IMG/VR virus record: IMGVR_UViG_3300030085_002431 | Coordinates: 115,449 to 163,846 of that record | Strand: one strand, 5' to 3' | Source of the DNA: a virus | DNA: 48,398 nucleotides | Part shown: positions 36,911 to 46,021 of the stretch, piece by piece | Layout: each line of letters begins with the position of its first letter | Numbering within the stretch: position 1 is the stretch's first letter | Program-made: the position numbers and the translations under genes | The notes under the pieces: model-generated | What the model was told of the DNA's origin: nothing | What the model saw: the letters and a program-made list of their open reading frames with translations, nothing else | Database searches by the model: none

Positions 36911-39900
36911 ATGGGAAGTTCTAATACATTTTCAAAAGCATTGAAGCACCTGAAGGCATCTAGACCTTCAAGTCTTCATGAAGAGGTTCCTACAAATAAT
37001 ACGCAGAATTTATATAGAGTAGAACCAATGACATTCCAGGAGACGCATCCTGGAGTAGACGCACCAGATTTCGATCAGGATGGTGATGGTTCATCTGGGT
37101 ATACTGGTACTGATACCTCAGGTCTTTTCATGCCTGATGGTACGATTAGAGTAGCTGAACCACCTGGAGATACGAGTGCCATTCTCGGACCAATGGCATC
37201 CATGTGGTATGCATGGGGAAATTTTAGTACGTTTGGATATATTAGACAGTCTGACCGTAAGATGGTCAACCTAGGAAGAATTACTGGAAAACTTTCCGAC
37301 TGGGATGGTGTCAGTAATTTTACTTCTTATAATAATGACTTCACTATTGATCAAGCAGTTTGGTTTAGAGATGTAGAAAAGTATGGTGGAATTAGTAATG
37401 ACCCAGCAGAGGCAAACTATAGGGCATTCTATCCTGGTCCACCATCAAATACTCCAGACCAGTATGGTAGATACTATTGTACAACTACGGGAAGACCTAA
37501 GAATCGAAGAACGGGAACCAATCCACCAAACAGAGGACCCGAAGGTTCTGGATTCCCATGGGGTAGTGGTAGTAATCCTAACAGAAGAAGAAGAGGAGGA
37601 CAGGGAGGTAGACCTGGTGGTTCCTCTGGCAACAGAGGTGGATATGGAGGAGGTAATTTCCCTGGTTCTGGAGGACCAGGAGGTCAAGGTGGTGAAGGTG
37701 GACCACCTAAACCACCAAAGGAACCACCAATTGATCCAGACACAGGAAAACCTACAAAGCAACCTACACCTGCGGAACTTAATGCAGCAGCAAAGTATGT
37801 TGAGTACTTGGCACAAAAATCAGTTAATGACCCAGGTTCATTAACACCTACGGAACGAGAAAGGTTTCAGGCATATAGTGGAGAGAACAGTGTTTTTAAA
37901 CCCACTGTTGATGCCGTACTTAACAGAGCAAATCTTACTCCAGCACAAGCAGGTAAAATTGCAACTAATATGGCTGGTGGAACTCCATTTAATCCTTCTT
38001 TGCAGGCATATGGAGGCAGTTCTAAAGGTCTTGGTGGTGAAATTAAATTGGGTCAGCATGGAACTGGACAGCAAGCTGCTCAAGGAATTAAAAAAGATGG
38101 ATTTAGAGCAGGCAGTCGTCAAAATGTTTATGGAACTAAAGGTGTCTTTATAGATCCTTCTGCGAGTGGAGCAGCAGCAGACGACTTTGCCCGAGCTGGT
38201 GCTGCAGCAGAAGCAGGTGGTAGAGGAACTGCAGGAAGAACTGCCGCACAGAGAGCAGCAGACTTAAAAGCAGCAGGTCAAGGAGCAGGAAAAGGAACAA
38301 AAATTCCAGTTGCATATAAACCTGGAACTGGTTCCAGGATGAATATTCCTGGAACAAAATATGCTGAAGTTGGTGTAGATGCTAGCAAGGCAACCAAAGG
38401 TGCAAGACTTGCCCAGAATGCTATTACTAAGTATCCTAATAGTGCGAAAGCTCAGCAGTTAATAACAAAAGGTGCAACAACTACTGCATCTAAAGGTGCT
38501 GCTAGAACTGTGGCAAAAACTCTTGGCAAGGCAGTTCCTTTTGCAGGAGCAGCTATATCAGTTGCTGATGCTGCCGATAGAATTTCTAAGGGTGATGTTG
38601 CTGGTGCATTGTTAAGTGGATTAACAGCAGTTCCTGGTCCAGTTGGTTGGACAGCACTTGCTACTCAGATAGTAACTGATAGTACTGGTTTAACTGGTGG
38701 TGGTTCTCGTCCAACTTCTGTAAAAGAGGAGAATGAATATAGTAGTTATCAAGAATATGTTGATAAAGCCAAAGAAGTTATTGATAGAGATAAAGTAAAT
38801 CTTGGTAAGGACGAGGATCTGCTGAATGTTCTTAAATCAGAACTTGGTTTGCACGATAAACTAAGTGATAAGGATAAGGAATACTTAGTTGACCTTTTTG
38901 ATAACTCTAAGGATGTAAATCCTGAAGAAGTTTCTTCTTTCTTGAATAAGATAATTAAAAAACTTTCATCGGGTGAAAAGAAAGTTCCTAAGTCTTCACT
39001 ACCAAGACTTCCAAAAAGAACTAATAAAGATTCTTCTGTAAATGAATCTCACACCTTAGATGTAGTTAAAAACATCAAAAAACCTGTAGTTATTGAAGAG
39101 AAGAAGGAGAAAGTAAAACGTCGTCCTAGAGTCATTGGTTCTGAACCAAGAACTCTCAATACTAGTTTGATGAAACAGGCAGAAGTTCCTGCATCATTCA
39201 AGAAACCAGAAGAGAGAATGTGGGGCAAGTATGAAAGAGAGCAAAATGCAAGAGCATCTCAGGATAGAAAGAACGTTGTTCTAGACCATCTTGGTAATGC
39301 AGACCAAGCATGGGAATATCTTCTCGATAGAAATGCTGGTAAGAGAAGTTTTGCTGGATACTTTGAGAAGGATGGAACTCCAAGAACCATCTTTACTGAT
39401 GGTAAGGTGAAGACAGTAACCCGTGAAGAAAAAATTGGCACAGATACCCTTATCTTCTTTACTGACGAAGAGGGTAAGAAAGGAAGTATTCTTCAGTCTG
39501 AATACAATGAACTTCAAGACCAAGCACATACACAGCAGATGTTTGCGGAGTATGAGGCAACAGTTTCTTCTGCTAAGGAAGAAGAAAATGACTTTGATAA
39601 GATTGCAAATAAACTAGAATTAAAAGCAGAAAGGAATCCTACTAATGATAAGATTCAATCAATGCTTTCTAGTTACAGAGCATTGTCTCATCTTAGGAAA
39701 GAAGATAAAAAGCAAGAAGCACACTTTACTTCTTGGAAATCTACAATCGATGGAAAGATTACTAGTAACTTCCAATCATGGGTTGACTCTGTTGGACAAG
39801 AGACTGCTGATGCAGTAGCTGTAACTGAAGCTATGACTTCGGGTGACATGTTTGTACGTACCCAATTAGAACCTACTGGAGAAGAAATAAGAGTACCTGT

Positions 39901-42319
39901 ACCAAGTGATTCTTTTAGGTATAACCAAAGTGATGCAGTTACAACTACAGGTGGTGTGGTTAAATTTGGTGAGGTTGCTCCTCATAATTACGATAGTCAG
40001 TACTGGTGGAGGCAGACGGCATCAACTAACTATATTACAACTACAGATGTACCTGGAGAACAAACTGTTACTCACGTAACCTTTGATGTTGATTTGGGAA
40101 CTGGGATTGATGCTCCCTTACCTAATCATCCTTTGAAGGTTGAGTATAGTATGGTTTATAGAGACTCTAACGGAAATGCATATAATGCTGGGACTGGAAC
40201 TCTGGGTAATATAACTGCTGGTGGAAAGACTAGTTTTGAATTGCCAAAATATCATGAATATTTTGAAATCAGTTTTGACCTGACGGTTGATGGAACTTGG
40301 ATGCGTTCTTATGAACTAGATTACCAACGTAGAATGTTTGTTGGTACAACTCTTGCAGGAGCAACACTTACTCAGGCTGATGCTGAGGGGAACATTGGTC
40401 CAATAGCGATGATTCTCGATGTTTTACGCCATCCAGGTCCTTTTGATGATGATGCGGACGATACGATGCATGTTCTTTTATTTAATGGATTTTCATCGAG
40501 AATAAGTGGTCTACCTGGTGGATCTGGGGGAGGTTTAGGATCAGATAGAGAATATCTCTATAATCTTATAAGAAGTCAGTATGCTCATCTTAAAGATAGG
40601 TATGCACTAACATACACAATAAACAGTATGGGTCTGACTAGAGTAGCTCCAATAACGGTGTGGGTTCCTCTTGATAGTCCAGAAGCAGTGAGCTTTATGA
40701 GAACAGCACCAGAAATGCAAGGACTAACTCCTGCACAAAGACTTAAAAAACTTAAGGAAATGCTTGAAGCTGGTAATGAGTATCTAATTAAGATGCTTGG
40801 ATATCAAGGTTCTACTGCAACTCCTGATGGTTATAACACTGAAGTTGCTTTGGATACCATTCCTTATGAGGAACCATCTCCAGGTCCAGGGGGATATAAA
40901 CCACCTGGAAGTTATGATCCTAATAAGTTCTATGACTTGAAAACTGACCCAAGTCAATTACCATCTCCAAATCTTCCTTCTACTGGACCTGGTAGATCGA
41001 GTGTTCCTGATGGTACAGAAGTTGCTGCTAGTTATCCAAAAATGGATCCTTTGGATAAACTCCTGAAGGATATTGATGATGCAGATAAAAAACTTAAAAA
41101 TCAACCACCAGGAACTAGACCAGGTAAGGGAAGAGGCATGGGAGATAGATGGGATTTCAATAAATTTGTTAAAGGAAAAAATAATACCGTTGTTGCTCAT
41201 CATGAGCCAAAGGGTAAGTATCTGGCTGACTCCAAGACGTTCAAGAAAAAGTCATTTTCAAATTGGTACAGTTCCATGGAGTCTGAAATTTCAGACAAAG
41301 TGGTTGAGGATACTAAAAAGTTAATTGAAGGTATGACTTCTGGATCATTATTTCAAGCAAATCTTCCAGCAATGGGTGATGTTCCTCTAGATACAGTTTC
41401 TGATACCTCTATCAGTGATTCTGATCTTTTGCAACCTTATCAAGATTATGGAGACCCTGATTATGCAATTAGTGCTCAAATACAGACTCTAGGAACTGTT
41501 GATGCATCTGAATATGATACTTTGAAACTTACTATAGGTGGTTCTTTTAATAGTAGAGTTGTTGATGGTTCTTCACTAGATGATAAAATTAGTATAGGTG
41601 TGCTAGTTGGTGGAACTTATGCTGGAAATTATCTTGCACATGATTTGGATGCTGGTACTCACATCATTTCAATTCCATCAAGGTTCCAAAAAGCAAATGT
41701 GAAATTTGATGCTCTTACGATTACTGCTATTCAAGGAGTTACTGGCTCTAGATCAATAACAAACATAGAATTCCAGAGAAGGAATTCTAAAACAATTTTT
41801 GTTTCTTTGGATTCTCCAGAGGCAGTTAACTTTATAAGAACTGACCCAATGATGAAGGGACTAACTCCTCAACAGCAACTTGATAAACTTAAGGAAATGC
41901 TTGAGGCTGGTAATGAATATCTCCTACAACAACTTGGGTATATTGGTTCTACTGCAACTCCTGGTCCTGATGAAGTTGCACAGGCATTGCCATACACTGA
42001 TGAGGATGATGCTTTTGATAATCCTTACTATGATGACCCATTTAAGGACCCTGGTGATTTGGATGATAGTGATGATGAGAGCACTTGGGACTTTGCAAGC
42101 ACTGATTCTGATACCGAGATTGCTCAGGCAGAACCACTAAGCATGAACACTCCTGGTGGTGTTCAGGGCACTGCTAAAGATTATACTTATGATCCTCATA
42201 TGAAAACATGGGTTCCTAACATTTCTGACGTTGAAAAAAGAGCGGCAGGTCGAAGATCAAAATTTAGAATGGAGTCTGTAGAGAAACTAAATACTCATAC
42301 AAAGGAAATCGAACAATGA
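36911..42319 (+). CDS. Giant virion-type protein with Gly-rich linker, possible ADP-ribosyltransferase-like region and duplicated C-terminal module
   Basis: The 1802-residue product starts MGSSNTFSKALKHLKASRPS. D53-G60 (DFDQDGDG) is calcium-loop-like. Residues about 200-275 are Gly/Arg/Pro-rich (GGQGGRPGGSSGNRGGYGGG). GQHGTGQQAAQGIKKDGF (H383-T385) and YGTKGVFIDPS, then TKIPVAYKPG, follow the HGT...I..GF...G.GVF pattern of ADP-ribosyltransferases. An Ala-rich hydrophobic segment (ISVADAADRISKGDVAGALL) and charged coiled regions follow. Two copies of a module (M-TSG..F, beta-domain, LDSPEAVxFxRT, LKEMLEAGNEYL, GSTATP) lie at roughly 950-1310 and 1450-1690. It is probably structural; alternatives include an injected effector. 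Confidence 0.75.
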   Translation: MGSSNTFSKALKHLKASRPSSLHEEVPTNNTQNLYRVEPMTFQETHPGVDAPDFDQDGDGSSGYTGTDTSGLFMPDGTIRVAEPPGDTSAILGPMASMWYAWGNFSTFGYIRQSDRKMVNLGRITGKLSDWDGVSNFTSYNNDFTIDQAVWFRDVEKYGGISNDPAEANYRAFYPGPPSNTPDQYGRYYCTTTGRPKNRRTGTNPPNRGPEGSGFPWGSGSNPNRRRRGGQGGRPGGSSGNRGGYGGGNFPGSGGPGGQGGEGGPPKPPKEPPIDPDTGKPTKQPTPAELNAAAKYVEYLAQKSVNDPGSLTPTERERFQAYSGENSVFKPTVDAVLNRANLTPAQAGKIATNMAGGTPFNPSLQAYGGSSKGLGGEIKLGQHGTGQQAAQGIKKDGFRAGSRQNVYGTKGVFIDPSASGAAADDFARAGAAAEAGGRGTAGRTAAQRAADLKAAGQGAGKGTKIPVAYKPGTGSRMNIPGTKYAEVGVDASKATKGARLAQNAITKYPNSAKAQQLITKGATTTASKGAARTVAKTLGKAVPFAGAAISVADAADRISKGDVAGALLSGLTAVPGPVGWTALATQIVTDSTGLTGGGSRPTSVKEENEYSSYQEYVDKAKEVIDRDKVNLGKDEDLLNVLKSELGLHDKLSDKDKEYLVDLFDNSKDVNPEEVSSFLNKIIKKLSSGEKKVPKSSLPRLPKRTNKDSSVNESHTLDVVKNIKKPVVIEEKKEKVKRRPRVIGSEPRTLNTSLMKQAEVPASFKKPEERMWGKYEREQNARASQDRKNVVLDHLGNADQAWEYLLDRNAGKRSFAGYFEKDGTPRTIFTDGKVKTVTREEKIGTDTLIFFTDEEGKKGSILQSEYNELQDQAHTQQMFAEYEATVSSAKEEENDFDKIANKLELKAERNPTNDKIQSMLSSYRALSHLRKEDKKQEAHFTSWKSTIDGKITSNFQSWVDSVGQETADAVAVTEAMTSGDMFVRTQLEPTGEEIRVPVPSDSFRYNQSDAVTTTGGVVKFGEVAPHNYDSQYWWRQTASTNYITTTDVPGEQTVTHVTFDVDLGTGIDAPLPNHPLKVEYSMVYRDSNGNAYNAGTGTLGNITAGGKTSFELPKYHEYFEISFDLTVDGTWMRSYELDYQRRMFVGTTLAGATLTQADAEGNIGPIAMILDVLRHPGPFDDDADDTMHVLLFNGFSSRISGLPGGSGGGLGSDREYLYNLIRSQYAHLKDRYALTYTINSMGLTRVAPITVWVPLDSPEAVSFMRTAPEMQGLTPAQRLKKLKEMLEAGNEYLIKMLGYQGSTATPDGYNTEVALDTIPYEEPSPGPGGYKPPGSYDPNKFYDLKTDPSQLPSPNLPSTGPGRSSVPDGTEVAASYPKMDPLDKLLKDIDDADKKLKNQPPGTRPGKGRGMGDRWDFNKFVKGKNNTVVAHHEPKGKYLADSKTFKKKSFSNWYSSMESEISDKVVEDTKKLIEGMTSGSLFQANLPAMGDVPLDTVSDTSISDSDLLQPYQDYGDPDYAISAQIQTLGTVDASEYDTLKLTIGGSFNSRVVDGSSLDDKISIGVLVGGTYAGNYLAHDLDAGTHIISIPSRFQKANVKFDALTITAIQGVTGSRSITNIEFQRRNSKTIFVSLDSPEAVNFIRTDPMMKGLTPQQQLDKLKEMLEAGNEYLLQQLGYIGSTATPGPDEVAQALPYTDEDDAFDNPYYDDPFKDPGDLDDSDDESTWDFASTDSDTEIAQAEPLSMNTPGGVQGTAKDYTYDPHMKTWVPNISDVEKRAAGRRSKFRMESVEKLNTHTKEIEQ
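39760..41965 (+). repeat. Internal duplication within the 1802-residue protein
   Basis: Bases about 39760-40825 and 41260-41965 encode two copies of one module. Shared landmarks in order are EAMTSGDMF / EGMTSGSLF, a beta-rich stretch, VPLDSPEAVSFMRT / VSLDSPEAVNFIRT, GLTPAQRLKKLKEMLEAGNE / GLTPQQQLDKLKEMLEAGNE and GYQGSTATP / GYIGSTATP. DNA identity is strongest over the KEMLEAGNEYL part. Confidence 0.75.
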
Positions 42320-42588
42320 AAGGGAAGAAGAAACCATCATTTGATGAGTTCATGAAAAAAACTGGTTACTATGAGGGGAAACCTTCTCCTATGGGTTTCC
42401 CTACAGACCCACCACCTGAGATGGTGAACGGGTATCATCCCGACCTTGTGACTCCTGAAGGACAGGAGAAACAGTCTCAACGATTTAATAAAATGGACCC
42501 GACTACTGCACAGATGGCAATGGGGGCACCAACAGGAAATCCGAAGATAGATGCGAAGGTAAAGAAGGCAGCACGGATGCCAAAATGA
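42316..42588 (+). CDS. Small basic hypothetical protein (90 aa)
   Basis: MKGKKKPSFDEFMKKTGYYE... is basic and Pro/Met-rich (PTDPPPEMVNGYHPDLVTPE), ending KVKKAARMPK. It overlaps the giant gene by four bases and ends at a terminator, so it is the last gene of that unit. Family not recognised. Confidence 0.65.
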   Translation: MKGKKKPSFDEFMKKTGYYEGKPSPMGFPTDPPPEMVNGYHPDLVTPEGQEKQSQRFNKMDPTTAQMAMGAPTGNPKIDAKVKKAARMPK

Positions 42589-42598
42589 TAAGTGGCAC

Positions 42599-42622
42599 AA
42601 GGGGGTTTCGACCCCCTTTTTT
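42599..42622 (+). terminator. Rho-independent terminator with TTCG tetraloop
   Basis: AAGGGGGT (42599-42606), loop TTCG, ACCCCCTT (42611-42618) and T residues. A UUCG tetraloop with a G/C stem is a very stable terminator. Confidence 0.9.
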
Positions 42623-42676
42623 ATGTGGTATTATTAAGAGGTGGAGGAAACACCACTTCTCCACTGAAACGATGGG

Positions 42677-42711
42677 TTGACAACCGTACAAACCCATGGT
42701 ACTATAAATAA
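42677..42711 (+). promoter_or_regulatory. Overlapping sigma70 and late promoters of psbA
   Basis: TTGACA (42677-42682), a 17-base spacer and TACTAT (42700-42705) overlap TATAAATA (42704-42711). psbA could thus be read by host-type polymerase early and by the late phage form afterwards. Confidence 0.7.
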
Positions 42712-42875
42712 ATCAACGACGAAGAAGTTTACATTTCTTAATCCGTTGGACCACACCCCTTAAACCGAGACCTCTAGGGTGTCAAAATTACGTCTCTCAT
42801 ACCAACCCTGGAGGGTAGGGTTGGAATATTATATTCAGTGTTCCCCGCACTATTACATAACCCTTTTTCAAAACA
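42712..42875 (+). promoter_or_regulatory. Long psbA 5' leader with hairpins
   Basis: About 160 bases without a gene. CCAACCC (42802-42808) and GGGTTGG (42818-42824) form a 7-bp hairpin, and CACCCCT...AGGGTG near 42752-42782 a second. No Shine-Dalgarno is obvious before the ATG, as is common for psbA. Confidence 0.45.
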
Positions 42876-43958
42876 ATGGCAAACGCTACTCTTTCACGCC
42901 AACAAGGCGCATCCACTTGGGAAAACTTCTGCGAGTGGGTAACTTCAACCAATAACCGTCTCTATGTCGGTTGGTTCGGTGTGCTGATGATTCCAACTCT
43001 GTTGGCAGCCACTATCTGCTTCATCGTTGCATTCATTGCAGCACCCCCCGTCGATATTGACGGTATCCGTGAACCCGTTGCTGGTTCACTTATGTATGGT
43101 AACAACATCATCTCTGGTGCAGTTGTTCCTTCTTCAAACGCAATCGGACTCCACTTCTACCCTATTTGGGAAGCTGCTTCACTGGATGAATGGCTTTACA
43201 ACGGTGGTCCTTTCCAGTTGGTAATCTTCCACTTCCTGATTGGCATCTATGCTTACATGGGTCGTGAGTGGGAACTTTCCTATCGTCTCGGTATGCGTCC
43301 TTGGATTTGCGTTGCATACTCTGCACCTGTTGCAGCAGCATCCGCAGTCTTCCTGGTCTATCCTTTCGGTCAAGGTTCGTTCTCTGACGCAATGCCTCTC
43401 GGCATCTCTGGTACTTTCAACTACATGCTTGTCTTCCAAGCAGAGCACAACATTCTGATGCACCCCTTCCACATGCTGGGTGTCGCAGGTGTCTTCGGTG
43501 GTTCACTGTTCAGTGCAATGCACGGTTCACTGGTTACCTCCTCTCTGGTTCGTGAAACAACTGAATCTGAGTCCCAGAACTACGGTTACAAGTTCGGTCA
43601 AGAAGAAGAGACTTACAACATCGTTGCCGCACACGGTTACTTCGGTCGTCTTATCTTCCAATACGCATCCTTCAACAACTCCCGTTCACTGCACTTCTTC
43701 CTCGCAGCATGGCCTGTTGTTGGTATCTGGTTCACTGCTCTTGGTGTCAGCACCATGGCATTCAACCTGAACGGTTTCAACTTCAACCAGTCCATCCTTG
43801 ATGGTCAGGGTCGTGTCCTCAACACTTGGGCAGACGTTCTTAACCGTGCTGGTCTGGGTATGGAAGTCATGCACGAACGTAACGCACACAACTTCCCCCT
43901 CGACCTTGCTGCTGCTGAGTCCACTCCTGTGGCACTTACCGCACCTAGCATCGGTTGA
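42876..43958 (+). CDS. psbA: Photosystem II D1 protein
   Basis: The 360-residue D1 is full length. It has the five helices, the [22 protein letters not shown] lumenal block, [33 protein letters not shown] with the P680 and iron histidines, and NFPLDLA before the processed C-terminal tail ([14 protein letters not shown]). GREWEL carries Glu at the position equal to D1 residue 130, the form linked with high-light D1. Unlike most neighbours the gene prefers C-ending codons (TTC, AAC, TAC), suggesting acquisition from a host. It replaces light-damaged D1 during infection. Confidence 0.99.
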   Translation: MANATLSRQQGASTWENFCEWVTSTNNRLYVGWFGVLMIPTLLAATICFIVAFIAAPPVDIDGIREPVAGSLMYGNNIISGAVVPSSNAIGLHFYPIWEAASLDEWLYNGGPFQLVIFHFLIGIYAYMGREWELSYRLGMRPWICVAYSAPVAAASAVFLVYPFGQGSFSDAMPLGISGTFNYMLVFQAEHNILMHPFHMLGVAGVFGGSLFSAMHGSLVTSSLVRETTESESQNYGYKFGQEEETYNIVAAHGYFGRLIFQYASFNNSRSLHFFLAAWPVVGIWFTALGVSTMAFNLNGFNFNQSILDGQGRVLNTWADVLNRAGLGMEVMHERNAHNFPLDLAAAESTPVALTAPSIG

Positions 43959-43975
43959 TACACTGAAAACTGAAT

Positions 43976-44011
43976 AATAAATAAAGGGACCCGAAAGGGT
44001 CCCTTTTTTAA
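43976..44011 (+). terminator. Terminator after psbA, with late-like AATAAATA just before
   Basis: AAAGGGACCC (43983-43992), a GAAA tetraloop, GGGTCCCTTT (43997-44006) and a T tract. AATAAATA at 43976-43983 runs into the stem; its promoter role is doubtful. Confidence 0.88.
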
Positions 44012-44020
44012 TGGCAATAA

Positions 44021-44278
44021 ATGGGTAAAAGAAAAAGCACCTGGAGAATCTGGGCAAAAGCACTAGGAGCAAAGGAGGGCAAGAATGACAGAGAGGCAGA
44101 CACAGTGGCTATCATACGCACTGTTATACTTGTTTCTTATATGGTCACTAACGTTGCTATTGTAGCCAACGCAGTAAGACATTGGAATGCAAACGATACA
44201 TGTGTAAATAGTAGTAGTAGTCTAGGGCACACAACCCAGTTGGGTTCCGATGTACAAGGAACCTCACCTCACCGTTAA
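44021..44278 (+). CDS. Small membrane protein (85 aa)
   Basis: A basic N-terminus (MGKRKSTWRIWAKALGAKEG) is followed by one hydrophobic helix (TVAIIRTVILVSYMVTNVAIVANAV) and a polar Ser-rich tail. It overlaps the next gene by 29 bases. Function unknown. Confidence 0.6.
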   Translation: MGKRKSTWRIWAKALGAKEGKNDREADTVAIIRTVILVSYMVTNVAIVANAVRHWNANDTCVNSSSSLGHTTQLGSDVQGTSPHR

Positions 44279-44453
44279 AAATGCTGAGTGTAATAAATTA
44301 TGGTATGAGTGGTATGAACTTTTTAATAATCCAGAAACAAGACACAGTGAAGAGACCAAACGACTAAGAAAAAAATGGTGCAAATGTGTTGATGAACTTA
44401 GTGTCATGCTTCATCAAGCATACTTAGACATGCCGCATAAACCCCCGATGTAG
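44250..44453 (+). CDS. Small basic hypothetical protein (67 aa)
   Basis: MYKEPHLTVKNAECNKLWYE... is helical and basic (RHSEETKRLRKKWCKCVDEL) with three cysteines. Family not recognised. Confidence 0.65.
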   Translation: MYKEPHLTVKNAECNKLWYEWYELFNNPETRHSEETKRLRKKWCKCVDELSVMLHQAYLDMPHKPPM

Positions 44454-44461
44454 GAGAACGT

Positions 44462-44722
44462 ATGGATTTCGATTTAGATATGGAGGATTTTACAATCATC
44501 CAAAATGCTCTTCACTATTATAAGAAAGTAGAGAAGAGAGGAAATTTCAGACAGTACGATACGGAAAGAATTAATGCTCTTAGAGATAAACTTGCAGAGC
44601 AAATCTCACCCAGTACAATTAAGAGTACAGTTTTCTCCTACAGTTCTACTGCAGACACTGCAGAGACTTATAGACTAAAGAAGATTAAAGAAGACGAGAA
44701 CATCTCATTTAAGTATGAATAA
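44462..44722 (+). CDS. Small hypothetical protein (86 aa)
   Basis: MDFDLDMEDFTIIQNALHYY... is a soluble helical protein; TERINALRDKLAEQIS resembles a coiled coil. GGAGAACGT lies before the ATG. Family not recognised. Confidence 0.65.
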   Translation: MDFDLDMEDFTIIQNALHYYKKVEKRGNFRQYDTERINALRDKLAEQISPSTIKSTVFSYSSTADTAETYRLKKIKEDENISFKYE

Positions 44723-44749
44723 ATAATTAAAGTTCGGATATCCGCACAT

Positions 44750-45001
44750 ATGAAGTGTGAAGAGGCTTGTTACGCACTCAAACTTGAATGTGCATTACGA
44801 GATTTAGGTTTCGTAGATATCGGTTGGAAGACCGTTGCTCACGCAGGTATATTCTTTGTACAACCAGTAGGCATCCCAGATGAACCCGAAGGGGATCTTC
44901 TGGGATTTTCTGTATCAATACCATACAGAACTGATTACAACAAAAGGTATCGTTTGTTAGGAACTGCTAAAAAAGCACTCGATTTTGCTCAAGGTATTTG
45001 A
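44750..45001 (+). CDS. Small hypothetical protein (83 aa)
   Basis: MKCEEACYALKLECALRDLG... is a small alpha-beta protein with a Cys-rich start and GDLLGFSVSIPYRTDYNKRY. No ribosome site is obvious. Family not recognised. Confidence 0.65.
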   Translation: MKCEEACYALKLECALRDLGFVDIGWKTVAHAGIFFVQPVGIPDEPEGDLLGFSVSIPYRTDYNKRYRLLGTAKKALDFAQGI

Positions 45002-45030
45002 CTACATAGTGTAGTTGCAAATACTTATAG

Positions 45031-45354
45031 ATGAAGTTCTTTTTTGCACTGTTAGCAACCCTTTTCTTCTCTGCTCCTGCATGGGCAGTAGATGTTCAGA
45101 TGGGTTCTAATGGAAATCTAGTTTTCGATCCAGCAGAAGTAACTATCTCCGCAGGAGAATCAGTTCACTTTGTCAACAATATGCTCCCACCACACAACGT
45201 AGTTGTAGAAGACCATCCAGAATTAAGTCACGAAGCCCTGGCAATGTTACCAGGTGAAGAATTTGACGTTGAATTCACAGAGGCAGGTGACTATACTTAT
45301 TGGTGTGCCCCTCATAAAGGAGCAGGCATGATTGGTACTGTACATGTAGAGTAA
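45031..45354 (+). CDS. petE: Plastocyanin
   Basis: The 107-residue protein has a signal peptide (residues 1-19, ending APAWA) for transfer to the thylakoid lumen. Copper ligands are H55 (PPHNVV), C92 and H95 (YWCAPH) and M100 (GAGMIG), all in the usual spacing. It carries electrons from cytochrome b6f to photosystem I or a terminal oxidase. The stop overlaps the PTOX start by one base, so the two are made together. Confidence 0.97.
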   Translation: MKFFFALLATLFFSAPAWAVDVQMGSNGNLVFDPAEVTISAGESVHFVNNMLPPHNVVVEDHPELSHEALAMLPGEEFDVEFTEAGDYTYWCAPHKGAGMIGTVHVE

Positions 45355-45857
45355 TGAAAAAGTTCAACACTGTTGTATTAAACATCACTGTTGCAATCAT
45401 TGATTTTTTATATCAAGGTAGAGACTACCAGAGATTTTGGGTGCTTGAGGAGATTGCTCGGGCACCCTATTTTGCGTTTTTAAGTGTATTGCATTTGAGG
45501 GAATCCATGGGCCTAAGAGGTCCAGAACACATCTATTTGATGGAGGAACATTTTGCTCAAACTCTTAACGAAACAGAACATCTGGAATATATGGAAAGTA
45601 GGGGTGGCAATTCTTATTGGATTGATCGTTTCTTTGCCAAGCACCTCGTACTTGTCTACTATTGGGTCAACGTGGTTTATTATTGGGTGGCTCCTCGCCT
45701 TGCTTACCATCTCTCCTATGAAGTAGAAATTCATGCAGCAGAAACTTATGGCAAGTATCTTGCTTTGAATGGTCCAGATGAAAAGATTTTGGAAATTTTA
45801 AATGATGAATTAGAGCACTCTAGAGAATTGTCGCAAGCAATGGAGACTATCAAATGA
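45354..45857 (+). CDS. PTOX: Plastid-type terminal oxidase (plastoquinol oxidase)
   Basis: The 167-residue di-iron oxidase has the four alternative-oxidase motifs. LEEIARAP carries E33, NETEHLEYM carries E73 and H76, YEVEIHAAETY carries E124 and DELEHSREL carries E152 and H155. It oxidises plastoquinol with O2, a safety valve for electrons from photosystem II. With plastocyanin it would let the phage keep photosystem II-driven ATP synthesis without carbon fixation (published hypothesis for cyanophages). Shorter than plant PTOX, as expected for cyanobacterial forms. Confidence 0.95.
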   Translation: MKKFNTVVLNITVAIIDFLYQGRDYQRFWVLEEIARAPYFAFLSVLHLRESMGLRGPEHIYLMEEHFAQTLNETEHLEYMESRGGNSYWIDRFFAKHLVLVYYWVNVVYYWVAPRLAYHLSYEVEIHAAETYGKYLALNGPDEKILEILNDELEHSRELSQAMETIK

Positions 45858-46021
45858 ACGAGAAGTTAACCCTGAGGGATTGTCCGCATTGCTCGGGGAG
45901 TTTAGTATCAGCGGAAATAAGTGAAGCAGTAAAACCATACTGTGAACCTGGTGCATTCCACTCATCACTTCTTTTGTCAGATGATGGGTGGGTGTGTCCA
46001 CATTGTGGAGAACTGGTATGA
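45854..46021 (+). CDS. Small zinc-ribbon protein (55 aa)
   Basis: MNEKLTLRDCPHCSGSLVSA... ends DDGWVCPHCGELV. Two CPHC knuckles about 40 residues apart form a zinc ribbon. It overlaps the PTOX stop and the next start by four bases each. Partner unknown; translation coupling ties it to petE-PTOX. Confidence 0.7.
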   Translation: MNEKLTLRDCPHCSGSLVSAEISEAVKPYCEPGAFHSSLLLSDDGWVCPHCGELV

